Assembly: GCA_964535025.1 (NCBI GenBank)
Contig: CAZHRW010000082.1
Location: 1-18,922 of the forward strand
Direction of reading: 5' to 3'
Origin: JAAYZK01 sp964535025
GTDB lineage: Bacteria; Planctomycetota; Phycisphaerae; SM23-33; FEN-1343
DNA length: 18,922 nt
Shown here: in pieces, positions 14,061 through 18,922 of the stretch
Layout: each line of letters begins with the position of its first letter
How positions within the stretch are numbered: the stretch's first letter is position 1
The notes under the pieces: generated by a model
Database searches by the model: none
What the model was told of the DNA's origin: nothing
Seen by the model: only the letters and a program-made list of their open reading frames with translations
Program-made: the position numbers and the translations under genes

Positions 14061-15444
14061 TCGTGGGCGGCGTGATCGTCCGCCGGGCGTCCCAGGCGTC
14101 GAGGGCGGCGTGGAGGTCGGCGACGACGTCGGGGTGGTCGGCGAAGACATTGATCGTTTCGGCGGGGTCGGCCTGCCGGTCGAACAGTTCGGCGTCGGCG
14201 CCGTCGGGGTAGTCGCGGCCGGTGGTTGGGTCGCGGTAGGTCACCAGCTTCCAGCGGCCGTGGCGGACCATCACGCGGCGCTGGCCGTCGCGGTAGTGGT
14301 GCAGGCCGTAGTCGATCTCGCTGAACACCGGCCCGGCCGCCGGGGCCGTCCCGTCGGTCAGCGCCGCCGCGAGGCTGGGGTACTCGACGGCGTCGGGGAT
14401 CTCCACTCCGGCCAGCTCCAGCAGCGTCGGCAGGAGGCTGCCGCTGTTGACCGGCGTGTCGACGGCGGCGCCGGCGGCGATGCCCGGCCCGGCGACCACC
14501 AGGGGCACGACGGCCGAGGCGTCCCAGAAACTCTGCTTCTGGAAGAAGCCCCGGTCGCCCAGGTGGCAGCCGTGATCGGAGACGAAGACGATGATCGTGT
14601 TGTCCAACTCGCCGGCCTCCCGCAGCCCGTCGAGCAGGCGGCCGAAGACGTGGTCGACGAACGCCGTCCGCCCGTAGTAGCACTGCCTTGCCCGGCGGAT
14701 CTGCGCGCGGGTGAGCCGGTGGGCCCCGGCGTAGTCGATGAGGTAGTCGCGGTGGGCGGCGGAGGTGGCCACCAGGTCCTCGCCGGGCATGTCGAGCGGC
14801 AGGTCGATCGCGTCGGGGTCGATCATCGCGTCGAACGGCTCGGGGGCCACCACGGGTGTGTGCGGCGCGTTGAGCGACACCCGCAGCAGGAACGGACGGC
14901 CGGTGTCGCGCCCGCCGACCCAGTCGAGGGCCGCGCGGACGTTGTCCATCTCCTCGGTCCGGTCGGTCGGGCGGGGGTGGCGGCCGGCGAAGATCCACGG
15001 CGTCGCGCCGCCGTCGTAGCGGACGACGCCCTCGGCCGCGTCCAGCGTTGGGTCGGCGTAGCCGAGATAGCCCACGTCCTCGCCGAGCACGCGGCCGCCT
15101 TCGACGTCGAAGGCCTTCCGCCGGCAGGCGTAGTGGTGCTTGCCGAAACTGGCCACCTGCCAGCCGGCCCGGGCGAAGGTCCAGGTAAGGAACCCGGGCG
15201 GCTCGACGGTCAGCCGGTGGTGGTTGTTGAGCATGCCGATGCTCGAACCGGCGCGCCCGGTCAGCAGGCACGCCCGGGCCGAGATGCACACCGGCGACGG
15301 CGTGTACGCCGCGTCGAACCGCGTTCCCGACGCCGCCAGGCGGTCGAGATTCGGGCTGACCGCCCATGGCGACCCGGCGAAGCCGAGCGAATCGGTCCGC
15401 TGCTCGTCGGTCATCAACCAGAGGATATTCGGACGGCCGGCCAT
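14038..15444 (-). CDS. Type I (formylglycine) sulfatase, no signal peptide
   Basis: A 468-residue member of the alkaline phosphatase superfamily that hydrolyses sulfate esters; the natural substrate cannot be told. The N-terminus PNILWLMTDEQRTDSLG carries metal ligand D13. The formylglycine site is C53-I-S-A-R57, a variant of C-x-(P/A)-S-R with Ser at the third position. K102 (GKHHY), H195 (NAPHTPV), D290-H291 (SDHGCHLGD) and K303 complete the active-site set. EIDYGLHHYRDGQRRVMVRHGRWKL marks the C-terminal subdomain, with RHGRWKL especially typical. The start ATG at 15444 has AAGGAG 5 bp upstream; upstream codons to 15693 are not family sequence. No signal peptide or membrane segment is present, so it appears cytoplasmic. 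No sulfatase-maturating enzyme is in the window. It is divergent from the prepilin peptidase gene. Confidence 0.92.
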   Translation of the reverse strand: MAGRPNILWLMTDEQRTDSLGFAGSPWAVSPNLDRLAASGTRFDAAYTPSPVCISARACLLTGRAGSSIGMLNNHHRLTVEPPGFLTWTFARAGWQVASFGKHHYACRRKAFDVEGGRVLGEDVGYLGYADPTLDAAEGVVRYDGGATPWIFAGRHPRPTDRTEEMDNVRAALDWVGGRDTGRPFLLRVSLNAPHTPVVAPEPFDAMIDPDAIDLPLDMPGEDLVATSAAHRDYLIDYAGAHRLTRAQIRRARQCYYGRTAFVDHVFGRLLDGLREAGELDNTIIVFVSDHGCHLGDRGFFQKQSFWDASAVVPLVVAGPGIAAGAAVDTPVNSGSLLPTLLELAGVEIPDAVEYPSLAAALTDGTAPAAGPVFSEIDYGLHHYRDGQRRVMVRHGRWKLVTYRDPTTGRDYPDGADAELFDRQADPAETINVFADHPDVVADLHAALDAWDARRTITPPTRTAGFRL

Positions 15445-15490
15445 GGCGGCTCCTTTCAGGCCGAGGACGTATCGGTCATGTCGTCGGGCG

Positions 15491-15496
15491 ATTCTA
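15491..15496 (-). promoter_or_regulatory. Possible -10 element (TAGAAT) of the sulfatase gene
   Basis: On the minus strand GGCTAGAATC contains TAGAAT 46 bp before the sulfatase ATG. The ten-base context is identical to that of the candidate ispA promoter. No clear -35 is visible at 17-18 bp. It lies in the 184-bp divergent gap shared with the prepilin peptidase gene. Confidence 0.3.
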
Positions 15497-15628
15497 GCCG
15501 ATGTGCCCTTCGGCCGCCACCGGCGCCGCACCGGCGGTCGCGTTGCATCGGCGGTGCGGTGGTGGTAGGGTTCGTACGGCATTGACCGTCGTGGGCGGCG
15601 GGCGGCCGTGCATTGCGAGAGTGAGTCC

Positions 15629-16882
15629 GTGATCGAAGCGATACGCATCCTGTTCGTGTTCCTGTTCGGCGCGTGCGTGGGGAGCTTCCTCAACGTGGTG
15701 ATCTACCGCGTGCCGATGGGCAAGAGCATCGTCCGGCCGTCCAGCCACTGCCCGTCGTGCGGCGAGCCGATCAGGTGGTACGACAACATCCCGATCCTCT
15801 CGTGGCTGCTGCTGCGGGGCAGGTGCCGTGCGTGCGGGGCGCGGATCTCGATCCAGTACCCGCTGATCGAGGCGGCGACGGGGCTGATGGTGACGGGGCT
15901 GTACGTGGCGTATTTCCTGGCGAAGGTCCGGACGCTGCAACTGGGGCCGGCCGACCCGGTGGCCCCGGCGGCGCTGGTGTTTCCCGAGGGCGGGCCGATG
16001 TTCCTCGCCCACGCGGGTCTGCTGTGCGCCCTGCTGGCGTCGGCGGCGGTGGACCTGAAGTACTACGTGGTTCCCCTGCCGGTCATGTGGACGGCGGCGG
16101 CGGGCGGGGCCGTGGCGGTGGTGCTCCAGCCCCACCCGTTCCTGCCGTCCGTGTCGGCGACGACCGCCGCCGCGGCGGCCGCGGCGGCCGTGGGACTGCT
16201 CGCCAGCCTCGGTGCGATCCGGCTGGGCTGGCTGACGCCCAGCTTCGTCGACGCGCCCGACCGCGACCGGCCCATGCCGCCGCCGGCGCGAGCCGACACG
16301 CCCGCCGCCCGGCGGAAACGCAAGAGCAGGAAGCGGCGCAAGCGGCGGGGCAGTGTGGGCGTGACGAGCGCCGACGGCGTGGATCCGCGGCGGGAGGTGC
16401 TCCGCGAGGTGCTGTTCCTGGCGCCGGCGTTCGCGTTGGCGATCGCCGCGGGGATGCTGGTGACGAAGGTGGAGCCCGTGGCGGCCTGGTGGGGCGGGTT
16501 GTTCGACGGTGCGGCGCACCCGGTGCTGGCGCCGCGCCTGGCGGGGCTGGGCGGGGTGGTGTTCGGGTTCCTGATCGGCGGGCTGTGGATCTGGGGCACG
16601 CGGATCATCGCGACGCTGGCGTTCGGGCGCGAGGCGATGGGGATGGGCGACGTGCACATCCTCGCCGGCGTCGGGGCCGTGACCGGCTGGGTCGTGCCCT
16701 CGCTGGCGTTTTTCCTCGCGCCGGTGTCGGGGCTGGTGATCGTTCTATACTTCTTTGTCAGGCGACGTCAGCGCGAACTGCCGTACGGGCCCTGGCTGGC
16801 GCTGGGGACGGTGCTGGCGATGCTCTTCTACGATGGCCTGGTCCGCTATGTCGGGCCGGGGCTGACGGTCCTGTTCGGGTAG
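15629..16882 (+). CDS. Prepilin peptidase (A24 family) with an enlarged internal segment
   Basis: An integral membrane aspartyl protease that cleaves type IV prepilin or type II pseudopilin leaders and may N-methylate the new terminus. From GTG 15629 (417 residues), the first membrane helix ends in GACVGSFLNVVIYRVP. Cysteine pairs HCPSC and CRACG (C41, C44, C66, C69) form the zinc motif of the N-terminal domain. Catalytic Asp candidates are D142 (AVDLKYYVVP) and D341 in the GxGD motif (MGMGDVHILAG). Between them lie about 200 residues rather than the usual roughly 60, including an Ala-rich helix, a basic run RRKRKSRKRRKRR (228-240) and extra hydrophobic segments. The first Asp motif ends VPLP instead of the common IPD. 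A GTG at 15608 is an alternative start; neither has a strong ribosome site. No pilin or secretion genes are nearby. Confidence 0.88.
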   Translation: MIEAIRILFVFLFGACVGSFLNVVIYRVPMGKSIVRPSSHCPSCGEPIRWYDNIPILSWLLLRGRCRACGARISIQYPLIEAATGLMVTGLYVAYFLAKVRTLQLGPADPVAPAALVFPEGGPMFLAHAGLLCALLASAAVDLKYYVVPLPVMWTAAAGGAVAVVLQPHPFLPSVSATTAAAAAAAAVGLLASLGAIRLGWLTPSFVDAPDRDRPMPPPARADTPAARRKRKSRKRRKRRGSVGVTSADGVDPRREVLREVLFLAPAFALAIAAGMLVTKVEPVAAWWGGLFDGAAHPVLAPRLAGLGGVVFGFLIGGLWIWGTRIIATLAFGREAMGMGDVHILAGVGAVTGWVVPSLAFFLAPVSGLVIVLYFFVRRRQRELPYGPWLALGTVLAMLFYDGLVRYVGPGLTVLFG

Positions 16883-16918
16883 ACGGCGCCCGACGGTGGC
16901 CGGGAAGGAACGCAAGCG

Positions 16919-17269
16919 ATGGTGAAGGTCAAGGCCGTGGTCCTGCTGGTGGTCAGCGGCATCCTGTTCGTGGTCGCGGCGCTGATGGTGTTGATGAACT
17001 GGAAGAACACCTCCACGGTGCACGTGTTCGTAGTAAGCATCCACTTCAGCACGGCCGCCGTGCTGTTCTACGCGGCGGTCGCCGGCGGGCTGCTGTGGGT
17101 CATCTGGCGTTTCAGCGTGCCCCGCGGCCTGCGCCTGCTCAAACAGTCCCGCCGCGCCGACGACGAGCGCCGCAGGCAGGCGCGGTTCGACCGCCTCGTC
17201 GCCGAAGACGACGCTCGCACCGCCGCGCCGGCGAAGGAGAAGTCTCCCGGCGACAAGCCCGGCCAGTAG
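16919..17269 (+). CDS. Small LapA-like (DUF1049-type) inner-membrane protein
   Basis: A 116-residue protein with two predicted membrane helices (about 5-25 and 43-63). Between them a short segment WKNTSTVHVFVVSIHFS resembles the 'N-x-x-x-V-x-(V/F)' link of lipopolysaccharide-assembly-A-like proteins. After the second helix comes a positively charged, Arg/Lys/Asp/Glu-rich cytoplasmic tail with no recognisable motif. AAGGA lies 9 bp before the ATG. It starts 36 bp after the prepilin peptidase and is probably co-transcribed. The family assignment rests on topology and a weak motif; a generic two-helix membrane protein is the alternative. Confidence 0.6.
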   Translation: MVKVKAVVLLVVSGILFVVAALMVLMNWKNTSTVHVFVVSIHFSTAAVLFYAAVAGGLLWVIWRFSVPRGLRLLKQSRRADDERRRQARFDRLVAEDDARTAAPAKEKSPGDKPGQ

Positions 17270-17432
17270 CCTCCCTTCGGGCCGCACCGCCCGCAAGGCC
17301 CGCCCGTCTAAATCATCGCCACGTGCGCGCACATGGTTGTAAATCCGCGCCGAACACGCAAAATGGAGGGTGGCCGTGCGTCATCGCGCCGGCCGCCGAG
17401 TGGACGGACGAGCGTAACTGAAGGAGAACGCG

Positions 17433-18119
17433 ATGGTTTGGTCACGAGCGACGGTTCTGACGGCTTTGGCGGTCCTTGCCGGAGCGGCCGGGGGGTGCGG
17501 CACGGTGCCCCGGTCGGAGTACGACTCGCTGCAGAATCGCTACAACGAGCTGAACGGCGCCTACAACGAGATGATGCTCCAGGTCGAGGACGCCAAGGGC
17601 GCCGAGCAGCGCCTGGCCCTGCAGTTACGCCAGGCGCGGGACCAGGCCAACCAAGCCCAGCAGAACGCCGCTCAACTCCAGCAGCAGTTGGAGGAGGCCC
17701 GCCGCCGGCCGGCGCCCGCGCCGGCGCCGTCGGCCCCGCCGTCTCCGACGGCCACGCCCCGGGAGGAGATCCCCTTCAGCGTCGACATGCTCTTCGACTT
17801 CGCCAGCGCGTCGCTGAGCGACGAGGGGCGCCAGAGCGTCGCGACGGCCGCGGCGCGGATCCTCCGGGAGTATCCCAACGCGGAGGTCGTGGTGGTCGGC
17901 CACACCGACAACGTCGCGGTGACGTCGGGGAAGTGGAAAGACAACCTCGAGTTATCCGCCGAGCGGGCCCTGGCCGTCACGCGGGCGCTGATCAAGGCGG
18001 GCGTGCCGGCCAAGCGGATCCAGACCGTCGGCGTGGGCGACACGCAGCCGGTGGCCTCCAACGCGACCGAACAGGGGCGGACGAGGAACCGTCGCGTGGT
18101 GATCAAGGTCATGCGATGA
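17433..18119 (+). CDS. OmpA/Pal-like lipoprotein
   Basis: A 228-residue envelope protein that probably anchors the outer membrane to peptidoglycan. Residues 1-21 form a lipoprotein signal ending AAGG-C22, a loose lipobox. Residues about 28-92 are Gln/Glu/Leu-rich and predicted coiled coil. A Pro/Ala linker (93-108) leads to an OmpA C-terminal domain at 112-228. Its landmarks are SVDMLFDFASASLS, GHTDN (156-160, with D159), NLELSAERALAV (R178) and RNRRVVI (R218-R220 region), which together form the diaminopimelate-binding site in the family. The ribosome site AAGGAG is 6 bp upstream of the ATG. The stop overlaps the hisH start (ATGA). A 163-bp gap separates it from the LapA-like gene. It could be Pal itself, but no tol genes are in view. 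Confidence 0.9.
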   Translation: MVWSRATVLTALAVLAGAAGGCGTVPRSEYDSLQNRYNELNGAYNEMMLQVEDAKGAEQRLALQLRQARDQANQAQQNAAQLQQQLEEARRRPAPAPAPSAPPSPTATPREEIPFSVDMLFDFASASLSDEGRQSVATAAARILREYPNAEVVVVGHTDNVAVTSGKWKDNLELSAERALAVTRALIKAGVPAKRIQTVGVGDTQPVASNATEQGRTRNRRVVIKVMR

Positions 18120-18742
18120 TCGCCGTCATCGACTATGGCATGGGCAACCTGCGCAGCGTGGCCAAGGCCGTCGAGCGCGTGGGGGGCGAGGCCCGCATCG
18201 TCAGCGAGCCCGCGGACGTCCTGGCCGCCGACCGGATCATCCTGCCGGGCGTAGGGGCCTTCGCCGACGCCATGACGCACCTGCGGGCGCGGAACCTCGT
18301 CGACGCCATCCAGCAGGTGATCGCCGACGACCGCCCGTTTCTGGGCATCTGCCTGGGGCTGCAACTGCTGTTCGACGTCGGCTGCGAGGACGGCGAACAC
18401 GACGGCCTGGGCGTCCTGGGCGGCAAGGTGGTCGGCTTCGACTTCTCCGGCCATCCCGACGCGGCGGGGCTGTCCATCCCCCACATGGGCTGGAATACAC
18501 TGGAGTGGGACCGGCCCGATCCCATGCTAAACGGCATCGAAGCAGGCAGTTACGTCTACTTCGTCCACGGCTACCACGTGGTGTGCGACGACGCGACACT
18601 CGTCGCAACCACCACCGAGTACGGCTACCGCTTCACCTCCGCCGTCCGACGGGGCAACCTCTTCGCCTGCCAGTTCCACCCCGAGAAAAGCCAGACCGTC
18701 GGCCTGAAGATGGTCGACAACTTCGTCAACGGCAGGCCGTAG
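18116..18742 (+). CDS. hisH: Imidazole glycerol phosphate synthase, glutaminase subunit
   Basis: A 208-residue class I glutamine amidotransferase that supplies ammonia to HisF in histidine synthesis. The N-terminus IAVIDYGMGNLRSV is diagnostic. The oxyanion strand PGVG is at 44-47, the nucleophile C79 is in GICLGLQLLF, and H188 and E190 are in CQFHPEKS. HMGWN (123-127) and YFVHGYHV (148-155) are HisF-interface and active-site segments; the latter usually reads HSYHV, so G152 replaces Ser. Length is normal. The ATG overlaps the stop of the OmpA-like gene by 4 bp (ATGA), indicating translational coupling. No other his gene follows within the remaining 180 bp, so hisF and hisA, if linked, are beyond the window or elsewhere. 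Confidence 0.95.
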   Translation: MIAVIDYGMGNLRSVAKAVERVGGEARIVSEPADVLAADRIILPGVGAFADAMTHLRARNLVDAIQQVIADDRPFLGICLGLQLLFDVGCEDGEHDGLGVLGGKVVGFDFSGHPDAAGLSIPHMGWNTLEWDRPDPMLNGIEAGSYVYFVHGYHVVCDDATLVATTTEYGYRFTSAVRRGNLFACQFHPEKSQTVGLKMVDNFVNGRP

Positions 18743-18782
18743 GCCCAAGGCGTTTGGGAAATCCGGATCTGCTCCCGTCTTC

Positions 18783-18805
18783 GTGGCTACGACAGGGATA
18801 GCCAC
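18783..18805. terminator. Hairpin after hisH
   Basis: GTGGCTA (18783-18789) and TAGCCAC (18799-18805) form a perfect 7-bp stem with a 9-nt loop, 40 bp after the hisH stop. No T-run follows, so termination is only a possibility. The right arm starts the repeat listed next. Confidence 0.35.
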
Positions 18806-18922
18806 AAAGGACACAAAGACAGAACGGAAAGAACAGCAACGACACAGCCAGGCCACAAGAGTTCACAGAGGGCTCAGAGAAAACGCCCAAGTAGTGGTGA
18901 AGCTTCTTTCTCTGTGTTGGCC
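18799..18922. repeat. Purine-rich ACAGAG/CACAAAG-type intergenic repeat
   Basis: TAGCCACAAAGGACACAAAG opens the block. Related units follow (GCCACAAGAG, TTCACAGAGGGCTCAGAG), and the last 20 bases read TTCTTTCTCTGTGTTGGCC, roughly the inverted form of the preceding ACAGAG...GAGAAA stretch. There is no gene in it. It resembles the other purine-rich repeat families in the window in placement and composition but not in sequence, and it runs off the right edge. Confidence 0.55.

Noticed and set aside
15445..15693. N-terminal extension of the sulfatase
   Set aside because: It overlaps the divergent prepilin peptidase and contains no sulfatase sequence or signal peptide. ATG 15444 has AAGGAG at 5 bp.
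15673..17421. 582-codon plus-strand frame overlapping the prepilin peptidase and LapA-like genes
   Set aside because: Shifted-frame shadow with Arg/Gly/Pro-rich low-complexity product. The other frame has the cysteine pairs, GxGD motif and membrane helices.
17333..18115. Upstream extension of hisH through the OmpA-like gene
   Set aside because: It is out of frame with, and fully explained by, the OmpA-like gene. HisH begins at IAVIDYGMGN from ATG 18116.

Overview
The window is a GC-rich chromosomal segment, mostly about 65-70% G+C by eye, from a Gram-negative-type bacterium. A planctomycete-like organism (Planctomycetota, possibly Phycisphaerae, perhaps a metagenome assembly) fits best. The reasons are an intracellular-type sulfatase, a planctomycete-style beta-propeller glycoside-hydrolase-like protein, LpxA and OmpA/Pal-type envelope proteins, and abundant purine-rich intergenic repeats. 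This taxonomic reading is an inference from gene content; no rRNA or other marker is present.

Layout. 1-278 (-): C-terminal part of a large serine recombinase, cut off upstream by a stop and carrying a 30-bp in-frame repeat insertion. 465-2108 (+): beta-propeller glycoside-hydrolase-like protein in visibly lower-GC DNA. 2279-3040 (+): SDR oxidoreductase. 3046-3270: three-copy 75-78 bp tandem repeat. 3305-3967 (-): endonuclease III. 3990-4180: MITE-like element with 27-bp inverted ends. 4234-8961 (-): a 1575-residue indolepyruvate oxidoreductase (IorA+IorB+DUF6537-like) fused to a GltD-type FAD/NAD(P)H module. 9165-12845 (-): tight operon ispA-dxs-nadK (isoprenoid precursors and NADP). 13069-13890 (+): lpxA, divergent from ispA. 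13921-14060: composite repeat and hairpin region between convergent genes. 14038-15444 (-): sulfatase. 15629-18742 (+): prepilin peptidase, LapA-like membrane protein, OmpA/Pal-like lipoprotein and hisH. 18783-18922: hairpin and another repeat family.

How the genes work together. ispA, dxs and nadK form a clear functional unit: DXS starts the MEP pathway, IspA makes farnesyl diphosphate and NadK supplies NADP. The envelope theme (lpxA, LapA-like, OmpA/Pal-like, prepilin peptidase) recurs on the right. hisH is translationally coupled to the OmpA-like gene although their functions are unrelated.

The two most interesting signals are the oxidoreductase-GltD fusion, which predicts direct coupling of 2-oxoacid oxidation to NAD(P)H, and a set of unrelated short repeat families that occupy nearly every longer intergenic gap. 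One of these, a 7-23-7 bp element, sits inside the recombinase remnant and also supplies the stop codon of the sulfatase gene.
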